A stretch of DNA of 21,303 nt from an uncultured Bacillota bacterium. Its GTDB lineage: Bacteria > Bacillota > Clostridia > Oscillospirales > Oscillospiraceae. The stretch covers positions 1-21,303 of the forward strand of contig CANDCW010000041.1 of assembly GCA_947383275.1 (NCBI GenBank), read 5' to 3'. Under the pieces are notes generated by a model that was given only the letters and a program-made list of their open reading frames with translations, was not told where the DNA came from and searched no databases. Shown here piece after piece: positions 6,707-14,262 of this stretch (position 1 is the first letter of the stretch; each line of letters starts with the position of its first letter). Both the position numbers and the translations under genes were made by a program.

Positions 6707-8299
6707 ATGTCAAAACACGACGCGCCCCAGAAGGTCAGCGCATACAACCGCTGGCTCAACGGCATTGAGGCCGTGGGCAACAAGCTGCCCCACCCCATCG
6801 CGCTGTTCGCGATTTTTTGTCTGCTCATTATTATCGTCTCGGTCATCTGCGCAGCTCTGGACGTATCCGCCACCGGCAAGCTGATCTCCAACGGGGAATT
6901 GGCGGAAACTACGGTCACCGCCGTCAGCCTGCTGACCAAGGACGGCCTGGCCTATATCTTCTCCCACGCTGTAAGCAACTTCACCTCCTACGCCCCTCTG
7001 GGCATGGTGCTGGTGGCCATGCTGGGCGTGGGCGTGGCCGAGCAGTCCGGCTTGATTAACGCCCTGCTCAAGCAGACCGTGAATGCCACCCCCAAGTCCT
7101 TCATCACCCCCGTGGTGGTCTTCCTGGGCGTTATGTCCAACATCGCCTCCGACGCCGGCTACGTGGTACTGATCCCCCTGGGGGCCATGGTCTTCCGCGC
7201 CTATGGGCGCCACCCCATGGCCGGCCTGGCCGCCGCCTTTGCCGGCGTGTCCGGCGGCTTTTCCGCCAACCTGCTGGTGGGCACCACCGACCCTCTGCTG
7301 GCCGGTATCACCCAGACCGCCGCGTCCATCGTGGACCCCAACTACCATGTGGCCGTAATGGGCAACTACTGGTTTATGTTCGTGTCCACCTTCCTCATCA
7401 CCATCGTGGGCACCATTGTCACCGATAAAATTGTAGAGCCCCGGCTGGAGGCGTTTGGCGGCGAGCTGTTGGGGGAGGAGGACGCCTCCCTCACCACCAT
7501 TACCGAGGCCGAGCGCAAGGGCTTGCGCCGGGCCGGCATTGTAGCCCTGATTTTCGTGCTCATTGTCGTGGCCTGCTGCATCCCCGCCAACTCCTTCTTC
7601 CGGAACGAGAAGGGCGCGCTGCTGGGCCGTCCCGCCTCTCCCCTGATTGAGGGCATCGTGGTCCTCATCGCCCTGCTGTTCTTCCTGCCTGCTGTGGCCT
7701 TCGGCAAAACCGTTGGCACCTTCAAAAACCACCGTGAGGTATGCAACGCCATGTCCAAATCCATGTCCACCATGGGTTCCTTCCTGGCACTGGCCTTTGT
7801 CTCCTCGCAGTTTATCCAGTACTTCAACTACACCAAGCTGGGCACCATCATCGCCCTGAACGGCGCCAACTTCCTGGATTCCATCAACATCGGCCTGATT
7901 CCGCTGATGGTCATCTTTGTGCTGTTCTCCGCGTTCATGAACCTGTTCATGGGCTCCGCCTCCGCCAAATGGAACATTCTGGCCCCGGTGTTCGTCCCCA
8001 TGTTCATGCTGCTGCACTACAGCCCCGAGCTGTCCCAGCTGGCCTACCGCATTGGCGACTCCTGCACCAACGTCATCACCCCGCTGATGACCTACTTCGC
8101 CGTGATTGTGGTCTTTGCCCAGCGCTACGACAGAAACGCCGGCATCGGCACCATCACCGCCACCATGCTGCCCTACTCCATTGCATTCCTGATTTTCTGG
8201 ACCCTTCTGCTCATCATCTGGCTGGCGGTATCCCAAGCTACCGGCGGCTTCCCGCCCATCGGCTTCGACACCGGCCTGTTCTACACCCCCGCCATCTAA
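6707..8299 (+). CDS. abgT: AbgT-family transporter
   Basis: This 530-residue multi-pass membrane protein of the AbgT/MtrF family starts at an ATG with GAAGGAG 9 nt before it. Recognisable signatures are the N-terminal NRWLNGIEAVGNKLPHP entry, the VVFLGVMSNIASDAGYVVLIPL segment and the SGGFSANLLVGTTDPLLAG loop, plus a second repeat near residues 400-450 with NLFMGSASAKWNILAPVFVP. E. coli AbgT imports p-aminobenzoyl-glutamate; other members have been linked to sulfonamide export. Substrate is therefore uncertain. The next gene is a metallopeptidase of the M20 group, and in E. coli abgT also sits with M20 enzymes (abgA, abgB), so uptake of an aminoacyl or peptide conjugate followed by hydrolysis is the likely job. 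Confidence 0.92.
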   Translation: MSKHDAPQKVSAYNRWLNGIEAVGNKLPHPIALFAIFCLLIIIVSVICAALDVSATGKLISNGELAETTVTAVSLLTKDGLAYIFSHAVSNFTSYAPLGMVLVAMLGVGVAEQSGLINALLKQTVNATPKSFITPVVVFLGVMSNIASDAGYVVLIPLGAMVFRAYGRHPMAGLAAAFAGVSGGFSANLLVGTTDPLLAGITQTAASIVDPNYHVAVMGNYWFMFVSTFLITIVGTIVTDKIVEPRLEAFGGELLGEEDASLTTITEAERKGLRRAGIVALIFVLIVVACCIPANSFFRNEKGALLGRPASPLIEGIVVLIALLFFLPAVAFGKTVGTFKNHREVCNAMSKSMSTMGSFLALAFVSSQFIQYFNYTKLGTIIALNGANFLDSINIGLIPLMVIFVLFSAFMNLFMGSASAKWNILAPVFVPMFMLLHYSPELSQLAYRIGDSCTNVITPLMTYFAVIVVFAQRYDRNAGIGTITATMLPYSIAFLIFWTLLLIIWLAVSQATGGFPPIGFDTGLFYTPAI

Positions 8300-8314
8300 C
8301 CCCATCCTGTTTCA

Positions 8315-8339
8315 GGGCGGTCCGCCGGGCCGCCCTTTT
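8315..8339 (+). terminator. Hairpin with T4 between transporter and peptidase
   Basis: Nine-base-pair GC stem with one G-U wobble (8315-8323 with 8327-8335) and TTTT at 8336-8339. It lies between two genes of apparently one operon, so it may act as an attenuator that lowers peptidase expression or protects the 3' end of the transporter message. Confidence 0.6.
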
Positions 8340-8362
8340 GCAATCAAAAGGAGGTCATTCCC

Positions 8363-9478
8363 ATGATCAACAAAGAACGCCTGCTCCACACCTTTTTAGA
8401 TTATGTCCAGATTGACAGCGAGAGCACCCACGAGGGGGCCATGGCCGCCCGCATCGCGGAGGACCTGCAGGCCATCGGCTGTCAGATTTTCGTGGATGAC
8501 AGCGCAGCGAAAACCGGCAGCGAAACGGGAAACTTATACTGTACGCTCCCCGGCAATACCGGCGGGGAGCCCATCCTCTTCGCCGCCCACATGGACACCG
8601 TGGTCCCCGGAGCAGGGGTAAAGCCCGTGGTTGAAAACGGCGTCATCCGCAGCGGGGGGGACACCGTCCTGGGCGGCGACGACAAATCCGGCGTAGCCGC
8701 CATCGTGGAGGCTCTGCGCACCATCGTGGAGCACAATCTGCCCCATCCCACCATTGAGGCCCTGTTCACCGTCTGCGAGGAGGTTGGCCTGCGGGGCTCC
8801 CGCCACATGGACTACAGCCGCATCACCGCAAAAAAAGCCGCTGTGCTGGACAGCAGCGGCGATGCCGGCAAGATCATTACCGCCGCCCCCGGCCAGTACA
8901 AGCTGAACGCCGCGGTCATTGGCCGCAGGGCCCACGCCGGCGTGGCCCCGGAGGAGGGAATCAGCGCCATTCAGGTCCTGTGCGACGCAGTCTCCCACAT
9001 GAATTTGCTGCGCATCGATGAGGAGACCACCGCCAACATCGGCTCCATTTCCGCCCAGTATGCCACCAACATCGTCCCCGAGCGGGCGGAGCTGGTGGGC
9101 GAGTGCCGCAGCCGCCGGGATGACAAGCTGGAGGCCCAAGGCCAGCACATGATGGACTGCCTGCGCACCGCCTGCGGCAGGTTTGGGGCCACCCTTGAGG
9201 GCGGGCTGACCAAATCTTACAGCGCCTACTCCTATACCGGGGACGATCCCTTTGTCCAGGAGATCATCGCCGCCTGCCGCAAAGCCGGGCTGGAGCCCTC
9301 CCTGGCCGCCAGCGGCGGCGGCAGCGACGCCAACAATATGAGCGCCAACGGCCTGAAGGCGCTGGTGCTGGGCACCGGCATGGCAAAGGTGCATACCGTT
9401 CAGGAGGAGCTCACCGTCAAAAACCTGGAGGATACCGCCGCCCTGGTGCTGGCTCTGGCCGTAACATCAGAGGGATAG
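8363..9478 (+). CDS. M20-family metallopeptidase, PepT-like
   Basis: This 371-residue cytosolic di-zinc peptidase is preceded by a textbook AGGAGG 8 nt before the ATG. Metal and catalytic residues are in place: His76 and Asp78 (AAHMDTV), the bridging Asp106 or Asp107 (GGDDKSG), catalytic Glu139-Glu140 (CEEVG), Asp163 (LDSSGD) and His344 (KVHTVQEE). A dimerisation (lid) domain interrupts the catalytic fold at about 178-290. It resembles the tripeptidase-T-like YqjE group more than AbgA/AbgB. It probably hydrolyses small peptides or conjugates brought in by the AbgT transporter upstream. The exact substrate is unknown. Confidence 0.9.
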   Translation: MINKERLLHTFLDYVQIDSESTHEGAMAARIAEDLQAIGCQIFVDDSAAKTGSETGNLYCTLPGNTGGEPILFAAHMDTVVPGAGVKPVVENGVIRSGGDTVLGGDDKSGVAAIVEALRTIVEHNLPHPTIEALFTVCEEVGLRGSRHMDYSRITAKKAAVLDSSGDAGKIITAAPGQYKLNAAVIGRRAHAGVAPEEGISAIQVLCDAVSHMNLLRIDEETTANIGSISAQYATNIVPERAELVGECRSRRDDKLEAQGQHMMDCLRTACGRFGATLEGGLTKSYSAYSYTGDDPFVQEIIAACRKAGLEPSLAASGGGSDANNMSANGLKALVLGTGMAKVHTVQEELTVKNLEDTAALVLALAVTSEG

Positions 9479-9496
9479 GAAAATCGTCCGCAAATG

Positions 9497-9550
9497 TTCA
9501 CAAAAAGTTCATTCGTTTGTCATGATTTAGCCGCATTCATATCCTATGAT
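9497..9550 (+). promoter_or_regulatory. Unit A promoter with three 11-bp-spaced Pho-box-like hexamers
   Basis: TTCACA (9497-9502), TTCATT (9508-9513) and GTCATG (9519-9524) repeat every 11 bp. A TATGAT -10 box (9545-9550) follows 20 nt later. The last box overlaps where a -35 would lie. This is the geometry of PhoB/PhoP-activated promoters. Confidence 0.55.
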
Positions 9551-9556
9551 GGTATC

Positions 9557-9645
9557 GTAGTCAAGTGAATGAAATGTATCTCCTTTCTCTCTCCTTTACA
9601 ACACACAGGCAAACCGCCCCGGTCTTCTGACTGGGGCGGTTTGCC
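9557..9645 (+). ncRNA. Candidate small RNA A, about 89 nt
   Basis: The predicted start is 7 nt after the -10 box; the end is the base of a 17-bp hairpin (9608-9624 with 9629-9645, loop TTCT, one G-U pair). The single-stranded middle contains CTC and TCC repeats able to pair with Shine-Dalgarno sequences. There is no open reading frame of note and no adjacent downstream gene on this strand. No known RNA family is recognised. Confidence 0.45.
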
Positions 9646-9666
9646 GTTCCCGGCGGAACTTTGGAG

Positions 9667-9720
9667 TTTACAAAAAGTTCACGGGGATGTCACGAATTTG
9701 CCGTATTTATATTTTATGAT
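9667..9720 (+). promoter_or_regulatory. Unit B promoter with three 11-bp-spaced Pho-box-like hexamers
   Basis: TTTACA (9667-9672), TTCACG (9678-9683) and GTCACG (9689-9694) repeat every 11 bp; TATGAT (9715-9720) follows after 20 nt. Spacing is identical to unit A. Confidence 0.55.
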
Positions 9721-9726
9721 GCCATT

Positions 9727-9823
9727 GTAGCCAAGCTACAACATGTATCTCCCATTTCTCCCTCTCCTTTTACAACACACACAGCTGAAACGCCCCGGCC
9801 GTCTGGCCGGGGCGTTTCAGCTG
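9727..9823 (+). ncRNA. Candidate small RNA B, about 97 nt
   Basis: Same plan as RNA A: conserved GTAG start, ATGTATCTCC, a pyrimidine-rich tract, ACAACACACA, then a perfect 19-bp hairpin (9782-9800 with 9805-9823, loop GTCT). The hairpin lies 12 nt from the stop of the convergent metalloregulator gene and may end that message too. Confidence 0.45.
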
Positions 9824-9835
9824 TTCTCCATCCGT

Positions 9836-10234
9836 TCAAGTGGACTGCTGCAAAGAGCCCGGCTCCTTCCTATACCGGCTCACACACTCCTGAATCCGGG
9901 CAAAGGTCTCCTCGCTCAGGTCATGCTCAATTTTGCAGGCATCCGCCGAGGCAGTCTCCTCGTTCACCCCGATCTGTATCAAAATTTCGGTGAGCAATTT
10001 ATGACGGCTGTAAATACGCTGGGCAATCTCCTCTCCCGGAGGCAGCAGGGTAATAAAACCATCCGTGTCCATTTCGATATACCCGTTTTCCCGAAACCGC
10101 TTCATGGCCACGCTTACGCTGGGCTTGGTCAGCTCCAGCTGGTGCGCCACATCAATGGAGCGAACGGCCCCCTGGCGCTCCCGTAAAATCAGGATCGCCT
10201 CCAGATAGTCCTCTGCTGATTCGTAAATATTCAT
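9836..10234 (-). CDS. DtxR/MntR-family metal-dependent transcriptional regulator
   Basis: This 132-residue regulator has an N-terminal winged helix (about 5-62, recognition helix near KPSVSVAMKRF) and a metal-binding/dimerisation helix domain (about 65-125). It lacks the SH3-like third domain, as in MntR. By alignment to Bacillus MntR the ligands are Asp9, Glu12, His78, Glu103 and His104. The position equal to MntR Glu99 is Cys100, as in DtxR/IdeR (C-x2-EH). So it mixes MntR-type Asp9 with a DtxR-type Cys. It should repress Mn or Fe uptake genes when metal is bound. It is divergent from the Na/Pi cotransporter, with AGGAAG upstream of the ATG. Targets inside the window are not evident. Confidence 0.9.
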   Translation of the reverse strand: MNIYESAEDYLEAILILRERQGAVRSIDVAHQLELTKPSVSVAMKRFRENGYIEMDTDGFITLLPPGEEIAQRIYSRHKLLTEILIQIGVNEETASADACKIEHDLSEETFARIQECVSRYRKEPGSLQQST

Positions 10235-10261
10235 TAGAACGCACTTCCTTTGCTTCTACAG

Positions 10262-10294
10262 ATTATCACAAACTGCCAAAAAAATCAAGATTTT
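10262..10294 (-). promoter_or_regulatory. Possible metalloregulator promoter with dyad
   Basis: On the minus strand TTGATT (10283-10288) and GATAAT (10262-10267) are 15 nt apart, a short spacer. A dyad AAAATC-AA-GATTTT (10281-10294) covers the -35 and could be an operator. Confidence 0.3.
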
Positions 10295-10333
10295 AAAGGG
10301 GGCCGTTTTCCCGTTTCAGGACAAAATACGCAC

Positions 10334-10362
10334 TTGACAACGGCATCGCTTTTTATTATATA
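10334..10362 (+). promoter_or_regulatory. Promoter of the Na/Pi cotransporter
   Basis: Perfect -35 TTGACA (10334-10339), 17-nt spacer and TATATA (10357-10362). The predicted leader is about 60 nt. No Pho-box-like 11-bp repeat is seen here, so this gene may be constitutive. Confidence 0.6.
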
Positions 10363-10428
10363 TATAATGGGGTAGATTAGGAGTATTGAGATGATGTCCG
10401 CGCTAAGCTGCGGCAGAAAGGGAAACAG

Positions 10429-12075
10429 ATGAAAATATTGGAGTTTTTGGGCGTCTTTGGCGGGCTGGCCCTCTTCCTTCACGGGATGCAGATGATGAGC
10501 GCCGGCCTGGAGGCTGTCGCCGGCAACCGCATGAAAGCCATTCTGGAGCGGCTGACCGCCAACCGCTTCCTGGGGGTTCTGATGGGCGCGCTGATCACCG
10601 CTGCGGTCCAGTCCTCTTCCGCCACCACTGTCATGGTGGTGGGCTTTGTCAATGCCGGGATGATGACGCTGAATCAGGCGGTCTGGCTTATCATGGGCGC
10701 CAACGTAGGCACCACGGTCACCGGACTGCTCATCGCCCTGGATGTGGGGGCCCTGGCCCCTATAGCGGCTTTCGCGGGCGTATTTCTGATGGTTTTTGTT
10801 AAAAAGGCAAAGCTGCAGCACATCGGCCAGATTTTGGCCGGCCTGGGCATCCTCTTTATTGGCATGGACACTATGAGCGCCGCCATGGCCCCCCTGCGGG
10901 AGCTGCCCTCCTTTGTCAGGCTGATGTCCACCCTGTCCAATCCCCTTTTGGGCATTCTTTTCGGCGCCATGTTCACCGCTCTGATCCAGTCCTCCTCCGC
11001 CTCCGTAGGCATTTTGCAGTCCCTGGCCGGCAGCGGCATTGTCCGCCTTTCCAGCTCGGTCTATATCCTGTTTGGACAGAATATTGGTACCTGCATCACT
11101 TCCGTCCTAGCCTCCCTGGGGACCAACCGCAGCGCAAAGCGGGCAACCTGCATCCATCTGCTGTTCAATGTCATCGGCACCACCGTTTTCACCGTTTTGG
11201 TCATGGCGTTCCCCGTTACCACGCTGATTGAGTCGCTGGTTCCCAATCCCAAGGCACAGATCGCCGTTATGCACACGGTGTTTAACCTGGCTACCACCGC
11301 GTTCCTGCTCCCCCTGGGCAGCCAGCTGGCCAAGCTGGCCACCCTCCTGCTGCCCGACCAGGACAGCGCCCTGTCCGGCGCAACGGAAATGCGCCTGGCC
11401 TACCTGACCCCGGTTTCCGCCGCGGGCAAGGACGGCGGCCTGGGCGTGTCCGCTATTGTAGTGGATCAGCTGCGCAATGAGCTGCACCGTATGCTGGAGA
11501 TGGCCCGGCAGAACGTGGACGCCAGCTTCCAGGCCATTTTGGCCCGAGACGCCGCCCCCTTGCAGCGGGTGGAACAGCGGGAGGAATATATCGATTTTCT
11601 GAACCGGGAAATCTCCCGCTATGTCTCCCGGCTGATTGCCATTGAGACCAACGAGCTCAGCTCCCAGACCGTAAGCAGCTTCTTCACCGTCTCCGGAAAC
11701 ATTGAGCGCATCAGCGACCACGCCGACAATCTGGCAGGCTATACCAGGCTGCTGACGGAAAAGGACGTCTCTTTTTCTCCTGCCGCCCAGGGGGAGGTCC
11801 GGCAAATGCGGGACGTCTCCCTTCGGGCCGTGTCCGCCCTCCTGTCCAGCGAGGCCGGGCGCCCGGAATGGCTGGAGCATATCGGCAGGATGGAACAGAA
11901 AATTGACGACATGACCGCCCAGTTCCGCCGGGCCCAGCTGGAACGCATGCGCGAGGGCGCCTGCTCCGATGAAGCGTGCATCCTCTACTCCGAGCTGCTC
12001 ACCGACTTCGAGCGCATCGGCGACCATGTGCTTAATATCGCCGAGGAGCTGACCAAAGCCAATACCACGCTGTAG
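10429..12075 (+). CDS. Na/Pi cotransporter family protein with PhoU domain
   Basis: This 548-residue protein is built from an N-terminal Na/Pi-cotransporter membrane domain (about 1-310) and a C-terminal cytosolic PhoU-like helical domain (about 340-548). The membrane part is an inverted duplication with a QSSSA motif in each half (61-65 and 187-191) and the paired segments GANVGTTVTG and GQNIGTCITS. The PhoU part has two metal-binding signatures, ERISDHADN and ERIGDHVLN. Family members move phosphate with sodium; the PhoU part may sense or gate transport. The start is ATG after a GAAAGGG site. It is monocistronic, ending at a strong bidirectional terminator. Confidence 0.92.
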   Translation: MKILEFLGVFGGLALFLHGMQMMSAGLEAVAGNRMKAILERLTANRFLGVLMGALITAAVQSSSATTVMVVGFVNAGMMTLNQAVWLIMGANVGTTVTGLLIALDVGALAPIAAFAGVFLMVFVKKAKLQHIGQILAGLGILFIGMDTMSAAMAPLRELPSFVRLMSTLSNPLLGILFGAMFTALIQSSSASVGILQSLAGSGIVRLSSSVYILFGQNIGTCITSVLASLGTNRSAKRATCIHLLFNVIGTTVFTVLVMAFPVTTLIESLVPNPKAQIAVMHTVFNLATTAFLLPLGSQLAKLATLLLPDQDSALSGATEMRLAYLTPVSAAGKDGGLGVSAIVVDQLRNELHRMLEMARQNVDASFQAILARDAAPLQRVEQREEYIDFLNREISRYVSRLIAIETNELSSQTVSSFFTVSGNIERISDHADNLAGYTRLLTEKDVSFSPAAQGEVRQMRDVSLRAVSALLSSEAGRPEWLEHIGRMEQKIDDMTAQFRRAQLERMREGACSDEACILYSELLTDFERIGDHVLNIAEELTKANTTL

Positions 12076-12079
12076 CCTG

Positions 12080-12126
12080 AAAAAATCAGGCCCGCCTCAC
12101 AACACGCAGGCGGGCCTGATTTTTTA
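12080..12126. terminator. Strong bidirectional intrinsic terminator
   Basis: An 18-bp perfect stem (12080-12097 with 12108-12125) has A6 on the left and T6 on the right, so it works on both strands. It lies between the convergent Na/Pi cotransporter and proS genes. Confidence 0.92.
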
Positions 12127-12140
12127 TTTGGGGCAGGCTC

Positions 12141-13583
12141 TCAGTACGCCACGCCCCACAAAATGGAGTGCTTGGCGCTCTTGCCGCAGCAGACGCAGGT
12201 ATCGGCCACATGCTCCTGCTCCAGGGGCATACAGCGGGAGGTGGCTCCGGCCTTCTCCTTAATAGCCAGCTCACATTCCAGCCCGCCGCACCACATGGTC
12301 TTGGCGAAACCGCCCTCGCTCTCCATGAACTCCTTGACCTCCTCTAGGGTGAAGCAGGTCCGGGTGTGGTCCTCCAGGTTTTTCTTGGCCCGGTTGTACA
12401 GCCCCCTATGGACCTGGTCCAGCAGGCTTTTGACGGTATCCTCCAGCTGGGCCAGGGGGACGAACACCTTCTCCCCGGAATCCCGGCGGCAGACACAACA
12501 CTGGCCCTTCTCCATATCTTTGGGGCCGATCTCTACCCGGAGAGGCACGCCCTTCATCTCGTACTCGGCGGCTTTCCAGCCCATAGACTGGTCAGAGTCA
12601 TCCATTTTGGCCCGGATGCCGGCGGCCTTCAGCCGCTCCAGCAGGGCGGCTGCGGCGTCCAGAACCCCCTCCTTGTGCTGGGCGACGGGGATGACCATGG
12701 CCTGGACAGGGGCAATACGGGGGGGCAGTACCAGGCCGCTGTTGTCCCCGTGGGTCATGATGATGCCGCCGATCATCCGGGTGGACACGCCCCAGCTGGT
12801 CTGATGAGGGTGGTGGAGCTGGTTGTCCTTGCCGGTGAAGGTGATGTCGAAAGCTTTGGCAAAACCGTCGCCGAAGTAATGGCTGGTGCCGGCCTGGAGG
12901 GCCTTCTTATCGTGCATCATGCACTCCACGGTATAGGTCTCCTCGGCGCCGTTGAACTTCTCCTTGTCGGTCTTGCGGCCCTTGACCACAGGCATGGCCA
13001 GCACGTTCTCCAGAAAATCGGCGTAGACGTTGAGCATCCGCATGGTCTCCTCCCGGGCCTCCTCGGGCGTGGCGTGCATGGTGTGGCCCTCCTGCCACAA
13101 AAATTCCCGGTGGCGCAGGAAGGGACGGGAGGTCTTCTCCCAGCGCAGGACGGAGCACCACTGGTTGTAAAGCTTGGGCAGGTCCCGATGGGAGTGGATG
13201 ACGTTTTTGTAGTGCTCGCAGAACAGGGTCTCCGAGGTGGGGCGGACGCAGTAGCGCTCCTCCAGCTTTTCGCTGCCGCCCATGGTGACCCAGGCGCACT
13301 CGGGGGCGAAGCCCTCCACATGGTCTTTCTCCTTTTGGAGCAGGGACTCGGGAATGAGCATGGGCAGATATACGTTTTCGTGGCCCGTCTCTTTAAACTT
13401 CTTATCCAGCTCATTCTGGATGTTCTCCCAAATGGCGTAGCCATAGGGGCGGTAGATAAACATACCCTTAATGGAGGAGTAATCAATGAGCTCCGCTTTT
13501 TTGCACACATCGGTGTACCACTGGGCAAAGTCCACCTCCATATCGGTGATCTGTTCCACCTGCTTCTTGTTTTCTTTGGCCAT
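12141..13583 (-). CDS. proS: Prolyl-tRNA synthetase, archaeal/eukaryal-type (class II)
   Basis: This 480-residue enzyme charges tRNA-Pro with proline in the cytosol. It is the short form without the bacterial editing insertion. It has class II motif 2 around RWEKTSRPFLRHREFLWQEGH (147-167), motif 3 around THGDNSGLVLPPR (277-289), an anticodon-binding domain (about 290-400) and a C-terminal zinc-binding domain with Cys432, Cys437, Cys463 and Cys466. It ends in the conserved aromatic Tyr480. This type occurs in many Clostridia. The start is ATG with AAAGGA 10 nt upstream. No T-box leader is seen in the roughly 45-nt predicted 5' leader. Confidence 0.96.
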   Translation of the reverse strand: MAKENKKQVEQITDMEVDFAQWYTDVCKKAELIDYSSIKGMFIYRPYGYAIWENIQNELDKKFKETGHENVYLPMLIPESLLQKEKDHVEGFAPECAWVTMGGSEKLEERYCVRPTSETLFCEHYKNVIHSHRDLPKLYNQWCSVLRWEKTSRPFLRHREFLWQEGHTMHATPEEAREETMRMLNVYADFLENVLAMPVVKGRKTDKEKFNGAEETYTVECMMHDKKALQAGTSHYFGDGFAKAFDITFTGKDNQLHHPHQTSWGVSTRMIGGIIMTHGDNSGLVLPPRIAPVQAMVIPVAQHKEGVLDAAAALLERLKAAGIRAKMDDSDQSMGWKAAEYEMKGVPLRVEIGPKDMEKGQCCVCRRDSGEKVFVPLAQLEDTVKSLLDQVHRGLYNRAKKNLEDHTRTCFTLEEVKEFMESEGGFAKTMWCGGLECELAIKEKAGATSRCMPLEQEHVADTCVCCGKSAKHSILWGVAY

Positions 13584-13635
13584 ACTTTCTCAGTCCTTTA
13601 TCTCAAAATGGGAATATACTTCCATAAGCCTCTCT

Positions 13636-13664
13636 ATTCTATAAATTTGCGGGAAGAAAGTCAA
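13636..13664 (-). promoter_or_regulatory. proS promoter
   Basis: On the minus strand TTGACT (13659-13664), 17-nt spacer, TAGAAT (13636-13641). The predicted leader of about 45 nt is too short for a T-box. Confidence 0.6.
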
Positions 13665-13680
13665 GAGGAATCCGCGCCTC

Positions 13681-13709
13681 TTGTCTGATTGCAAAAGATG
13701 TGCTATACT
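13681..13709 (+). promoter_or_regulatory. niaR promoter
   Basis: TTGTCT (13681-13686), 17-nt spacer, TATACT (13704-13709). It lies back to back with the proS promoter, the -35 boxes being only 16 nt apart. Confidence 0.6.
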
Positions 13710-13737
13710 TCTGTCAAAACAGAAGGGAGGCAGGCCA

Positions 13738-14247
13738 ATGGACGCCCAGCAGCGCAGACAGATGATTGCCAGCCGCCTTGGGGCAAGCACGGCCCCGCTG
13801 AGCGCCGCCACGCTGGCCCGGGAGCTGTCGGTAAGCCGGCAGATTATCGTGGGCGACGTGGCGCTCCTGCGGGCCGGGGGGCTGGATATTACCGCCACCC
13901 CCCGGGGCTACCTCCTGCCTCGCCCGCCCGCCGGAATTCAGTGCACCTTCGCCTGCCGCCATCGGCCGGACCAAATGGGCAAGGAGCTCAACGCCATTGT
14001 GGATCAGGGCTGCACTGTGCTGGACGTCATTGTGGAACACCCCATTTACGGCCAGCTGACGGGGCCGCTGCGGCTGTCCAGCCGGTACGACGTGGCTCAA
14101 TTTGTCTCCCGCTGCAGAGAGGAGGCCGCCGCGCCCCTGTCCCAGCTTACTGAGGGGATCCATCTGCACACCGTGCTCTGCCCCGGCCAGGCAGCCGCGG
14201 ACCGCGTCCGGGAGGCGCTGGAGCGGCTGGATTTTTTGTACCGTTAA
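13738..14247 (+). CDS. niaR: NiaR-type NAD biosynthesis repressor (HTH + 3H domain)
   Basis: This 169-residue protein has an N-terminal HTH_11 winged helix (about 4-58, recognition region SVSRQIIVGDVALLR) and a C-terminal 3H domain (about 68-168). The 3H metal ligands are all present: His75, Glu83, His142 and His144; His101 in the conserved EHPIYG motif is also kept. NiaR represses NAD salvage and de novo genes when nicotinic acid is bound. The ATG at 13738 has GGGAGG 7 nt before it; the frame is open upstream to a TTG at 13681, but that codon lies in the -35 box and cannot be the start. No nad or nic genes are in the window, so its regulon lies elsewhere. It precedes hemW by 15 nt. Confidence 0.93.
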   Translation: MDAQQRRQMIASRLGASTAPLSAATLARELSVSRQIIVGDVALLRAGGLDITATPRGYLLPRPPAGIQCTFACRHRPDQMGKELNAIVDQGCTVLDVIVEHPIYGQLTGPLRLSSRYDVAQFVSRCREEAAAPLSQLTEGIHLHTVLCPGQAAADRVREALERLDFLYR

Positions 14248-14262
14248 AAGGTGGGTTGCGAG

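Larger units (their letters stand above)
9497..9823 (+). repeat. Tandem diverged duplication of a small transcription unit (A and B, 170-bp offset)
   Basis: Copy A (9497-9645) and copy B (9667-9823) share the hexamer array, the -10 box, a GTAG-x-CAAG start segment, ATGTATCTCC, a CTC-rich tract, TTTACAACACACA and a long terminal hairpin with the GCCCCGG core. Promoter parts are offset by exactly 170 bp. Identity is high in these blocks and low between them, which suggests selection on the blocks rather than a recent duplication. Confidence 0.75.

Noticed and set aside
6710..8305. 531-aa open frame on the minus strand opposite abgT
   Set aside because: Its translation is Gly/His/Gln-rich with no membrane or domain pattern; it is the shadow of a GC-rich gene with strong codon bias.
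9497..9823. CRISPR-like array
   Set aside because: Only two copies, about 150 bp each, diverged, with promoter and terminator parts; no short direct repeats with unique spacers.
10235..10428. Pho box in front of the Na/Pi cotransporter gene
   Set aside because: A search for TTxACA-type hexamers with 11-bp period gave nothing; the promoter has a full consensus -35 instead.
13584..13640. T-box riboswitch for proS
   Set aside because: The predicted leader is only about 45 nt and has no T-box sequence or specifier stem.
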